Shown here: positions 10,609 to 22,107 of the stretch, piece after piece
Layout: every line of letters begins with the position of its first letter
Numbering within the stretch: the stretch's first letter is position 1
Assembly (NCBI GenBank): GCA_016647705.1
Contig: CM028330.1
Span: 46,342,397-46,406,396, forward strand
DNA: 64,000 bases
Reading direction: 5' to 3'
From: Eucommia ulmoides
Lineage: Eukaryota; Streptophyta; Magnoliopsida; Garryales; Eucommiaceae
The notes under the pieces: model-generated
What the model saw: only the letters and a program-made list of their open reading frames with translations
Told to the model about the DNA's origin: nothing
Databases searched by the model: none
Made by a program: the position numbers and the translations under genes

Positions 10609-12420
10609 TTTGATTTTGGGCAAATCCCCTTTAAGCCCTATTACTATTATCTTACTACCACCTAACCCCAATCTAATTTTAATATGTTTTAAGTGCAAGC
10701 TCAACATAACATCTTCTTTTTCAATTTTATAAAATTGAATCAGTTGTTAATCATGTGGTTAGTTCATATTAAGATAAAGTAGAAGTGTTTACTATAAGTT
10801 GTGTGATATAAGTTGGTAATGTAGTTCTACTTCTTTAATAGGTTATAAATTATGATTGGCTTGGATCTTCTTTTAACTGTTTGTGGTAATGCATTTCATT
10901 CTTATAAGGATAAACATTTGGCCATGCAAAAGAAAGAAGCAAACTACAAAGGAAAAGGAAAGGGAAAAGAGAATGTCCCTTCTAATGTGGTATGTATGCG
11001 TTATTTATTAAATAGACGATTGACTATTTTTTAATGATCGAACATGGTTCATTCTATTTCCACACACCATGTTTATCTCATTATTATACTTTGCAATTAT
11101 TTTATCCGTTATTTACAACAACAAAAAAATCTCCTATTTAATCCTAATTAAAATTAATTTTAATAAAATCCTAATTTTATAAAGTTGATTATTGGTACAA
11201 AAAAATTATTCATAATTCATTCTTATTTTATTTTGGGCAAATCACCTGTAACCCATATTACTTTTACCTCACTATTACTTAACCCTAATCTAATTTCACA
11301 CCCTCATATTGAGGTGAGAAATTTATATGTTTAAGTTCAAGCTCAATATAACATCTTTTTTTTTTTTTTTTTTAATTTTATAAAATTGAATGAGTTGTTA
11401 AGCATGTGAAATCTAGGGAATGTGGTTAGTTCATATTAAGATAAAGTAGAAGAGTTTAAGTTGGTAATATAGTTCTACTTCTTTAATAGGTTATAAATTT
11501 TGATTGGTTTGAATCTTCTTTTAACTATTTGTGGTTATATATTTCATTCTTATAAGGAAACAAACTACAAAGGAAAAGGAAAGGGAAAAGAGAATGTCCC
11601 TTCTGATGTGGTATGTATGCGTTATTTATTAAAATTTCTTTATGAATGGTCATAGTATTATTTCGTAATTTTATTAGATAGATGATTGATTATTTTTTAA
11701 TGTTCGAACATAGTTCATTCTATTTCCACACACCATGTTTATGTCATTATTATACGTTGTAATTTTTTTATTTTTTATCTACAACAAAAGACTTGAATTA
11801 CATTAAAAAATAATTTCTTATATTTAATCCTAATTAAAATTAATTTTAATAAGATCATAATTTTATTAAGTTAATTATTAGTACAAAAAAATTATTCATA
11901 ATTAATTATATAGAGAGAATCTTGACCCCCGCTCACTTTTACCTTACTATTACTTAACCCCAATCTAATTTTAAAACATACATTTTACACCCAATGTGAT
12001 AAATGCATATGTTTAAGCGCAAACTCAACATAACATTTTTTCTATCAATTTTCTAAAATTGAATGAGTTGTTAAGCACGTGAATTCTAGGAGATGTGGTT
12101 AGTTGATATTAAGATAAAGTAGAAGGTGTTACAAGGGCATTTGCCCTTCAAATTTGTGTGATATAAGTTGGGAATGTAGTTTTACCACTTTAACAAGTTA
12201 TACATTTTGATTGCTTTAGAAATTCTTTTAACTATTTGTGATTATGCATTTCATTATTTTAAGGATAAACATTTGACCATGCAAAATAATGAAGCAAACT
12301 ACAAAGGAAAAGGAAAGGAAAAAGATAATGTCCCATTTAATGTGGTATGTATACTTTATTTACTAAATTTTCTTTATGAATGGTAATAGTATTATTTCGT
12401 AATTATGTTAGATAGATGAT
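10609..12420 (+). repeat. Three tandem units carrying a lysine-rich exon
   Basis: Three direct copies, spaced 648 and 707 bp, each hold a short exon-like segment between an AAG acceptor and a GTATG(T) donor. They are 10,909-10,989 (27 codons), 11,557-11,610 (18 codons; the copy lacks the first part) and 12,264-12,344 (27 codons). All are open in phase 0 and encode a basic stretch of the type NYKGKGKGKENVP. The sequence around each exon (for example GATAAAGTAGAAG and the TTTAACTRTTTGTG block) is also conserved. They fit as amplified internal exons of the Helitron gene, giving a lysine-rich, probably disordered segment. Their use in mRNA is inferred. Confidence 0.6.
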
Positions 12421-12589
12421 TGATTGTTTTTTTATTATTGAAATGGTTAATTTTATTTTCATACACACTGGTTATTTAATAATATAATTTTTGCAATTTT
12501 TTTATCTGTTTTCTAAATAGATAAATACTTAAACTATACTGAAAAAAAAACAAAAAAAAAAAAAAAACTTTTTTTTTAATCCTAATTAA

Positions 12590-13068
12590 ATGAAGGGATT
12601 TCATAATTAATCACATACAGTGAATCGTGATAGCAAAATTACACTTTTCTCTCCTATCTCATTCTATATCCATAACAATCGTGGCTAATTTTTTCCAAAT
12701 CTCTCCGAATCCCACATATCTATCTACCTACACACCATAATCATTGTGCGTACAACTCGAAGCCATTTTATGATCGATCAATTGTTGCCTCGATCTGGTA
12801 CCTTTGATATTGATCTCAGATTCAGATCCGGATCCATATCCAGTTTACGATCGATCTTGATTTCTAATCTTATATCCGTTGATCTATGTGTGTTGATCAT
12901 TGTTCGCGATCCGTCGTCTCCGTCACTATCTCCATCAAGAAAATAAATCAAATCATCACTTAAATTTACAAAATAAAATGTGTTAAAATACTACAAACAG
13001 TCACTAATCTCTAACTATAGTTTGTTATAGTTATTTGATTTTGGTAATTGTGTTACGATTATATATAG
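12590..13068 (+). other. No firm gene; leader-like sequence before the exon array
   Basis: The pyrimidine-rich stretch at 12,640-12,740 is followed by GATC-rich sequence (12,770-12,920). The first intron copy of the five-unit array begins near 12,945. It could hold an alternative start or an untranslated exon. No protein is recognised. Confidence 0.3.
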
Positions 13069-14871
13069 AACATATCAAAAGCTACTATTGCACAACGAGT
13101 TAGAAGGGAACGTGAGAGATTAAATCGTCTAACGATGTGTCCTGCAATTGGTCAATCATCTACAATTGCAAATCCACAAGCACCCATGGTTGTGGACATC
13201 TTCCAGAATCAAACTACTACATTAGTGGTGGATTCCGAAACGAGAGGTGCTGTTCATGAAGAATCTATAGTACAAGATGAACAGGTATGTTTTTCTCTCT
13301 GTGTTTCGAATAAAATGAATCAATAAATCACTTAAATTCCAAAAAAAAATTGTGTTAAATTACTAAAAACAATCACTAATATCTAACTATAGTTTCCTAT
13401 AGTTATTTTATTTCAATCAATAATTGTATTACAATTATATATAGAAAATATCAAAAGCTGCTATTGCACAACGAGCGAGAAGGGAACGTGAGAGATTAAA
13501 TCGTCGAACGACGTGTCCTGCAAACGGTCCATCTATGATTGCAAATCAACAAGCACCAATAAACCAGGACGTCTTTCAAAATCAAACTACCACACCAATG
13601 GTGGATGCTGAAACAAGAGGTGCTATTGATGAAGAATCTATTGTGCAAGATGAACAGGTGTGCTTTTCTCATTCATTGTGTTTCTAAGAAAATGGATCAA
13701 TAAATCACTTTAATTCCAAAAAGAATTTTTGTTACACTACTAAAACATTCACTACTCTTTAACTATCGTTTCCTATAGTTGTTTTATTTCAATTGATAAT
13801 TGTATGACAATTACATATAGAACATATCAAGAGCTACTATTGCACAACGAGCGAGAAGGGAACGTGAGAGATTAAATCGTTGGACGATGTGTCCTGCAAA
13901 TGGTCCATCTATGACTGCAAATCCACAAGCACCCATGGTTGTCGACGTCTTCCATAATCAAATTACTACACCAATGGTGGATAATGAAACAAGAGGTGCT
14001 ATCGATGAAGAATCTGTTGTGCAAGATGAACAGGTGTGCTTTTCTCATTCATTGTGTTTCCAAGAAAATGAATCAATAAATCACTTCAATTCCAAAAAGA
14101 ATTTTTGTTACACTACTAAAACATTCACTACTCTTTAACTATCGTTTACTATAGTTGTTTTATTTCAATTGATAATTATATGACAATTACATATAGAACA
14201 TATCAAGAGCTACTATTGCACAACGAGCGAGAAGGGAACGTGAGAGATTAAATCGTCGGACGATGTGTCCTGCAAATGATCCATCTATGACTGCAAATCC
14301 ACAAGCACCCATGGTTGTCGACGTCTTCCAGAATCAAACTACTACACCAATGGTGGATACCGAAATGAGAGTTGCTGCTGATATAAATTTACCTTCTGAG
14401 GCCAATATTGATGAAGAATCTATAGTGCAAGATGAACAGGTGTGATTTTCTCATTGTGTTTTAAGAAAATTAATCAAAACATTACTTAAATTTCAAAAAT
14501 AAAATATGTAACTACTAAAAACAATCACTAATCTCTAACTATAGTTTGTTACAGTTATTTTAGTTTAATTGATAATTGTATTACAATTATGTATAGAAGA
14601 TATCAAAAGCTGCTATTGCACAACGAGCAAGAAGAGAACGTGAGAGATCAAATCGTCAGATCACGTGTCTTGCTAATGGTCCATCTATGACTGCAAATCC
14701 ACTAGCACCCGCGGTTGTGGATGTCGTTAACAATCAAACTATTACGTCTATAGAGGGTCCAAGAAATATTGATGAAGCTTTCTATGCTGACTCAAACTTA
14801 AATTCTACTCGCAATCTCTGTGAAGAATCCAGAGTGGAAGTTGAACCACCTATTTTATTTGAACGTATATG
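13069..14871 (+). repeat. Five tandem copies of one RepHel exon
   Basis: The exons lie at 13,069-13,284, 13,445-13,657, 13,821-14,033, 14,197-14,439 and 14,597-14,871. Start-to-start spacing is 376, 376, 376 and 400 bp, and the introns are repeated too. Each exon follows a (T)ATAG acceptor and the first four end in GAACAG before GTRTG or GTGTG. Each encodes ISKA(T/A)IAQR(A/V)RRERER followed by NR..(M/T)C(P/L)A and a QAPMVVD-like stretch, then an acidic EESIVQDEQ end. The first four are phase 0-0, so copies can be gained or lost without shifting the frame. The middle copies are nearly identical, including introns, which points to recent unequal exchange. The fifth has a diverged tail that joins the RepHel body. 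Confidence 0.88.
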
Positions 14872-17800
14872 GTAAAAAAAATATCCCTTAATCATTTAGG
14901 TTGTTATGATCAAATGAATGAATCTAATTTTTCTTTGATGCAGGCCAACGTCTGCGGATGAATATCTTGATGTAAGTCAAAATAATGATGACTTAGAAAA
15001 TTTACCAATCAATCATTTGAATGGTATAATTTCTAATCGTCATAGTCTCGGCCAAATGGATGTTGTTTGTACTTACTGTTCAGCTTTGCATTGGATGGAT
15101 GAAAGATTGTCAAAATCAACCACAACGCGTCCTTTATTTGGAACATGTTGTTTACAAGGTAAAGTTAAATTACCTTTGCTAACAATACCACCTCCACATA
15201 TTAAAGCGTTATTTGATGGTGGAGATGCTAAGTCAAAATCATTTCGTCGTTACATTCGAGAGTACAACGCAACAAATGCTTTTACAAGTCTCGGTGCTAA
15301 ATTAGATCAAAGGGTATTTAGCGGAAGAGGTCCAACATAATTTACTATACATGGTGAATTGCGCCATCAAACGGGATCATTGATTCCTGAACACGGACAA
15401 AATCCAATTTACTCTTAATTGTATATTTATGATCCTGCATATGCTCATAGCGTTAGATGTCGGAGAAATCCTCATTTGAGAAATGATGTTTTGCAAATTA
15501 TTCAAGATAGTTTGTTGCAACACAATGCCTTCACGGATAAGTTTCGTCAGGCTCACGCAATTCTAAATCAGATGGATTTGAATATGCAAACTTTGCCTGC
15601 TATTCTCCAGTACAATGCATCTACAGATCGTCGACGGTATAATTTGCCTGCAACAGATGAGATAGCTGTAATATTACCGGGGGATGGAACTCAGTTTTGT
15701 GGTATGAGAGATATTGTTCTACATTTAAGGGGCGGTAATGAATTAATGCGAATTAATGAATGTCATCCGGCTTATTTACCGTTGCACTATGTTTTGTTGT
15801 TTCCTTTTGGTGAGCTTGGATGGGAACCCGGATTTAGACAATGGGATGCGTTAAATGGCCAACATATAGATGATCGATTAACTCAGATGCAATTTTATAG
15901 TTATCGATTATTTGAAAGACCGACCGAGTATTCAACGATTTTAAGGGGTGGAAAGTTATTCCAAGAATTTTTGGTAGATGCTTGGGCTGCAACAGAGCAA
16001 AATCGGTTGAATTACTTTCGACTTAATCAATCAAATCTACGTGGTGAACTATATCAAAATCTTACTGATTTACCATTTGATGGGTTGAGACCTGATCAAA
16101 TAGGTAAGCGAATAGTTTCGCCATCTTCATTTATTGGTGGTCCAAGGTATATGTTTGAAATATTTCAAGATTCAATGGCTATAACGCGGCACAACCATCA
16201 TCCGGACGTTTTTCTAACTATGACTGCAAATCCGGATTGGAATGAAGTAACTTCAACCTTATTACCGCATCAAATGCCAAGTGACCGCCCAGATTTGATT
16301 GCCCGTGTTTTTCAACAAAAAAGAATTGCTTTGATGAAAGAGGTTGAAAACACTCAAGTTTTCGGGAAAAAGGTTGCCCATGTTTTCACAATTGAATACC
16401 AAAAAAGAGGTCTTCCACATATGCACTTGCTTATTTTTCTTGATGGTCCACACAAAATTCGAACGTGTGCTCAAGTGGATCGAATAGTTTGTGCAGAATT
16501 TCCTAACTCAGAAGAAGAACCAGAACTTTTTGAAACTGTCAAGAAATGTATGGTGCATGGGCCATGCGGTGCTCGAAATCCACAAGCTCCTTGCATGGAA
16601 AATGGTAGATGCACAAAAAGGTATCCACGGGTTTGGGCAGATGAAACAACCATGGATCAAGATGGTTATCCAATTTACCATCGTCGTAATGATGGTAAAG
16701 TTTATACTGTTAGGGGACAAGAACTTGATAATAGGGATGTTGTTCCTTACAATCCATACCTTTCAAAAATGTTTGATTGTCATATTAATGTTGAGGTTTG
16801 CGAGGGAATTAGATGCGTGAAATATATTCACAAGTATATCTACAAAGGTGGCGATCGAGGTACATTGACTTTGGGAGAAATAGATGAAATCAAACAATAT
16901 CTTGATGCAAGATACATTGGACCATCAGAAGCGGCTTGGCGACTTTTTAGTTTCCCTTTACATGAAGAGATTCCAACTGTTGTTCGATTGGAACTCCATC
17001 TGCCTGGAATGTATCACGTTCTTTTCAATCCTAATGAAACTATGGAAGCTATTATTTCTAGGGCTCAATTACAAGTATCAACACTAACGGGTTATTTTGC
17101 CTATTGTGCAGCACATGAAGATGCGCGTGCGTATACTTATCAGGAGTATCCCCAACACTTTGTTTGGAATAAAAATGAAAAAGTATTGAAACCAAGACAG
17201 AGGGGATTTGCTATTGGTAGAATGTACTTTGTACCTCCTAATTCGGGTGAACGATTTTATTTGCGTCTGCTATTAACAGTTGTCAAAGGACCAAAATCGT
17301 TTAAGTGTTTACGTACAGTGGACAACTTTGAACATGCAACATTTAAGGCTACATGTGTGGCAATGGGACTCTTAGAAGATGATAGTGAATGGATACAATG
17401 TCTTCAAGAAGCGTCTATAATGAGAACTGGTCATCAGTTAAGGAGATTATTTTGTATACTTCTTACTCAGTGTTCTCCGGTAAATCCACATGAATTATGG
17501 GATCGATTTTCAATGTATATTTGTGACGATATTCCACATAAACTTCGCACATCATTTGCAATTTCTGATCCAATTGAAGAGCAAATTAAAGATTATGGTT
17601 TATATCTTTTGAATCAGCTACTGCAAGAATCAGGCAAAAGTTTAATCGATTTTCCATCAATGCCACTACCGGTAGAAAATTGGAATATGGATGTTGGAAA
17701 TAGGCTAATATTGGAACACAGACAATTACAACATAATGCGCAACAATTGAATGTTGACACCAACATTGAACGCCTTAATGTTGAACAACGAGTTTCTTAT

Positions 17801-19230
17801 GAAGCTATAACTTCCTCTGTATTTGCTAATCGAGGAACTATGTTCTTCCTTAATGGTGGTGCGGGTACTGGAAAAACATTTCTCTATAATACGGTTGCAA
17901 CAAAATATCGTAGTCTTGGTCATATTGTTGTTGCAGTCGCATCGTCTGGTATAGCATCGCTATTGTTAGAAGGAGGTCGAACAGCACATTCTACATTCCG
18001 TATTCCGTTGGATATCCTTGATAATTCAGTGTGTGGATTTAGTAAACAGTCGTTGTATTCCGAGTTGTTCAGGGAAACCAAACTTATCATTTGGGATGAA
18101 GTTCCTATGCAACATAGGTACTGCGTTGAAGCTGTCAATCGCACGTTGCAAGATATTCGCGATAACAAAAAACCATTTGGGGGTATAACCGTAGTTCTTG
18201 GGGGAAATTTCAGGCAGATCTTGCCTGTTATACCCAAAGGAGTCCGCCAACAAATTGTTGCTGCGACATTAAGACGTTCTAACCTTTGGAAAGATGCTAA
18301 TGTCTTGACTTTGGAATTAAACATGCGCTTAAGCAGCACAAATAATAGAAATACTAAGTTTTCAAAATTTCTACTATAGGTAAATTTTAAATATTATTTT
18401 TGTGAATACATATTTACTTATAGATAGTAACTAAATTGGGCATTATTGTTTTAATATTTCAGATTGGAAACAATCCACAAGAAACAATACAATTGCCATC
18501 AACCATACAAAGTTGCCGTAATATGGATGAATTAATATCAACTGTTTATCCAGATCTTAATACACCGGGTATTGTTACTCCTACGTTTCTAACAGAATGT
18601 ACAATTCTTTCTGCGCGAAACAATGATGTAAGTGTTGTAAATTCAACTGCATTAGACAGATTTCCTGGAGATACAATTACATATTTAGCTGCGGATAAAA
18701 TTTCTGAAGATGATGGATCTAATCCTCAAATTACAAATCGGTATCCTAATGAATATTTGAATTCATTAGACCCTCCTGGGTTGCCCCCGTTCAAGTTAGA
18801 TCTGAAGGTAGGTTCTCCAATTATGTTGCTGCGAAATATCGCACCGAATGAGGGGCTTTGTAATGGCACAAGATTGATGGTTGTAAGATGTGCCTCGCGT
18901 GTAATAGATGCTCGAATTTTAATTGGTGAAAAAGTTGGAAATATGGCATTCATTCCCAGAATTTCATTGACACTGTCAAGTACTGAATTTCCATTCCAAA
19001 TGACAAGACGTCAATTTCCAGTTCGTTTAGCGTACGCCATGACGATAAATAAATCCCAAGGACAGTCAGTCAAATTTGTCGGAGTCGACTTGACCACACC
19101 GGTTTTTAGTCATGGCCAACTTTATGTCGCTTTATCAAGATGTACATCTTTCGATCGATTAAGTATCCTACTTCCTGATCCGGGATCTTTATCAACTACG
19201 AATATTGTATATCCTGAAGTTCTGTTATAG
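13069..19230 (+). pseudogene. Helitron RepHel protein (Rep endonuclease plus Pif1-like helicase)
   Basis: This protein nicks, replicates and unwinds Helitron DNA. After the five repeated exons, the body runs 14,944-18,379 and 18,463-19,230 with a GT..AG intron between. Visible are a CTYC/ALHW/CC zinc-binding-like region (about 15,065-15,165), the Helitron N domain, the HUH motif PHMHLL (16,414-16,430) and the two-tyrosine segment YIHKYIYKG (about 16,822-16,848). The helicase has Walker A GGAGTGKT (about 17,854-17,877), Walker B WDE (about 18,091-18,099), NKSQGQS (about 19,047) and LYVALSR (about 19,120). In-frame stops interrupt it: TAA at 15,338, TAA at 15,416 and TAG at 18,377 directly before the donor. 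The usual GGDFRQ helicase motif reads GGNFRQ. The long remaining frames (986 and 256 codons) suggest recent inactivation. Confidence 0.92.
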
Positions 19231-19324
19231 TTTGTCTTAAAAAAAAAGGTACCACAATTAAGCATACAATTATATTAATTTTTGTTTAAATGAGCAAAAC
19301 AATAATTCGAATTTTATTTTACAG

Positions 19325-19579
19325 GATTGGGAGGAAATGGCTCGAGAGCTTGGACGAGTAAATAAGAGGAATTTATTAAAATGGGGATTTAAACAAGAGG
19401 TATTCAATTATATTTATTGTTTCAAACTAAAATAATTAAATTTATTGCCTTGATTTTTTTTTTTAACTAATTTGTATATTTGTAAATTGTAGATTATTGT
19501 GGTGGTTCCTAATTGGCCAAGCTACATTCGCATCTCTCTCCAAACATTCCGAAATGTGATGGAGAGAATTTATAGTTAA
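19325..19579 (+). CDS. Two short coding-like exons downstream of RepHel, unknown
   Basis: Exon 19,325-19,399 follows TTTACAG and ends before GTATTC (25 codons, starting DWEEMAREL and ending GFKQE). Exon 19,493-19,579 follows a TTGTAG acceptor and ends in TAA (29 codons, with IIVVVPNWPSYIR). Both are phase 0 and open. They may be a second product of the Helitron, a downstream exon pair of an alternative RepHel transcript, or a captured gene fragment. I do not recognise the family. Confidence 0.4.
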
Positions 19580-21680
19580 GTGCTTCTATAAAATTGAAAT
19601 TGATGTTTTTTAAAATTATTATCGAAGTTTTTTAGAAATGGTGGATTATAGATAGATGTAATAATTTGTTATTATTTTGTTATTTAGGTGGCCACGATGC
19701 TTTCATGCCAGACTATTAAGAAATTAGTTGTACTCAGAACAATTCAGGTAAGTTCCTGAACTTCAATTCAGGTAAGTTCAACTAATTTTGTTTTTCTTTT
19801 TTCAAACATCAATTCTTTGGTTAATGAAATATTGTTACAAACATTACATTGGTTATTTGTCACGTCTGTTATTGTTGTTTTCATGCTTCAATGTGCCAAT
19901 TTTTTATTTTTTTTATTTTTAATTTTGAACATCACTTCTTTACTTAAAGGAATATTATTACAAGCATTACTTTGTTGGTTATTTGTCATGTCTGTTATTA
20001 TTGTTTCCATTTGATAAACAAAGTTGACTATATCAAATTCTCTTTAAATTTTGTAATTCGTCCTTACAGTTTTAAGGTGGATTTCAAAACAATCATTTAT
20101 TATTTTTAGAATTGGTTGTCTTAATTTCAAAAAGTAAGTGAAATCCTAGGTAATGTTGAATAAATAAAGTTTATTTCGTAAAAGTAATTGTGTATTGTTT
20201 GAAATGGTTGAGTTTATTTCACAAAGAGTGGAGAAATTACAAATTATAATATTTTTTCTTTGTCCAAATTTTAAACTGTATTTTATATTGGTGTTTGATT
20301 GTGTTATTATAATTAAATTGTGATAATTTTGCTATTTATTATATGGAATTTTATTCAATGTTGTTAATATTGGCTTACTAATGTAAAAGTTATTTAAAGT
20401 AATAGTTACTTTAATATTTAGCAACCCTTTCGGTAGATATGTGAGCTATTATTTGGATTTTAAAATTAAATGAAAATTTCTTTTATGATAGTATTCTACC
20501 ACTATTTAGTTATAACTAAATAGTGACCAAAAAACAAAAAGAAGAAATTTTTCCTATTTGAGTTACATTAACTATTGAATGAGAATTTTTTGCAATTTTT
20601 CTAATTTACTTTTTCAATTGATTTCAGTATTCACTAATTTCTGTTCATGCAATTCGTACGTCTTCTACATGATTGCCTTTCCATTTCGTTTCAATTTCAG
20701 TTTGTTCAAGTTATCTCTGATTTTAATAACATGTAAGATGATAATGCACGCTCTTTCTTTTGTTTCCAATCACATTTGCTTGATGTTAACAGTGATTTTC
20801 TTACCTATTAACTCGAATGTGAAATTTAATGCTCCTTTTGATATTTGAAGGGGAATTTTTCCTATTTGATTTGCATTAACAATTTCGGTCAATAAATGAG
20901 ACAAATTATAGCTAAATATGTAACTCTTTCAAATTTTTGGTTAAAATAGCAATATCACATATATTATCACAATTTTAAAGTAGTTCAATGAAAATACGTG
21001 ATTTATCAATCAATTTCATTACAAATATCAAAATTTTGTAATAATTTCTTATAGTAAACTTATGATTTAGTTTTTACCATTTAAAAATGTTGTGTTGAAA
21101 ATTTAACGAAACATATTAGCTTTCGCACACAACTATACTCTCATTAAAGATAAAATAATGCCTTTAAATAATGGATAATTTATTTCACTTTTGAGGTCCA
21201 ATTAACATTAACAATTTTTTTCATATTTTATTTGATTTTTATAGCATTAGATTGAATTCTATGATTGCTTAAATATGGTAAATTAGATTACTCTAAATAG
21301 TTGGGGTACCATCATGAGGTAATTGTGTTATTTTTATTGTTTAATTTAATTCAACTTATTGTTGTCACTATATTATTAATTTGGTCTCTTATTTATTTGT
21401 ATTTCTTATTTGTCGATATATATACATATGTCACTTCAATCATTTCAAATTTTGAGTAACAAAATTTATGGTTTTAAAGTATGTTTAAGGTAATTTCCAG
21501 TAGTCCTTAATCGTGGATTTATTTTTTTATTTATTTGTCTTCAATATTATACTAATTTATTTGTTCGTCCAGTTGACAATTATTGTGTTTCTTTTTCATT
21601 GGCCGAGATACATATGTTTGTCACTTCAAATATTTCAAAAATTTTTGAAGAAAATTTATGATTTCCCCATAAAATACGCA
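19580..21680. other. AT-rich Helitron interior, no gene; short duplications
   Basis: A duplication of about 120 bp lies at 19,806-20,010 (GGTTATTTGTCA..GTCTGTTATT in both halves). A block around 21,400-21,660 (TATTTGTCTT, AATTTATTTGT, GTCCAGTTGA, then CACTTCAAATAT) recurs at 22,610-22,770. No convincing exon is seen. Confidence 0.4.
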
Positions 21681-21681
21681 A

Positions 21682-22107
21682 AAAGAGAGGCAAAAACAAT
21701 ATGAAAAGTATGGTAATGTCGGAAGCCAAAGTATGGTCTTAGGAATGAATTGACTGATTTGGACTCTCCAAATATCAATATTTTTGGATCCAAGTCTTCA
21801 TACTGTGAAGACAGCAAGCCATATATGGACCATGATGTAGGGTAAATCTAATACCACCGAATCCACCACTTCAGGATTTTTTTTTATATGGTTATAAAAA
21901 TCAAGTCAGATTGTATTTATTTATTTTTTTCACCTGTTTTTGTTTGTTATGATCGATAGCAAATATTATTATTTGAAGACCAGATGAAAAGTTTACTGAT
22001 CTTGGCATGTGGAAGCCTGAGAAAAGACTCAGTATAGTGTACATTGCCGATGACAATATTGTAGCCACTTGGAGATTAGCACTCAAGGAAACTATTAGCA
22101 TCCCAAG
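21682..22107 (+). pseudogene. Captured fragment of an unidentified plant gene, two or more exons
   Basis: One exon-like stretch ends at 21,841 before GTAAAT. Its last 98 nt encode NELTDLDSPNI and continue through SKSSYCEDSKPYMDHDV. The next, 21,979-22,107, follows an AAG acceptor, ends before GTAAAC and encodes DEKFTDLGMWKPEKRLSIVY followed by a DDNIVATWRL segment. The donor leaves two bases and the acceptor supplies one, so the frame is kept across the intron. That phase agreement argues for true coding ancestry. Upstream, a second frame (KERQKQYEKYGN) is open to about 21,745, so a frameshift near there is likely. I cannot name the gene. It lies inside the Helitron downstream of RepHel, so capture is the simplest reading. 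Confidence 0.55.

Noticed and set aside
13069-14700. ARRERER motif resembling a bHLH basic region
   Set aside because: No helix-loop-helix follows, and similar Arg/Glu-rich repeats are common at the N-terminus of plant Helitron proteins.
13069-14871. Regular repeats spaced at 376 bp considered as a CRISPR-like array
   Set aside because: The units are exons plus introns over 300 bp long in a plant nuclear sequence; there are no short palindromic repeats or unique spacers.
16262-17087. Several open frames of 60-109 codons on both strands
   Set aside because: All lie over the conserved Rep domain in other frames.
17920-18339. 139-codon open frame on the minus strand
   Set aside because: It is the shadow of the RepHel helicase exon on the plus strand; the protein has no recognisable features.
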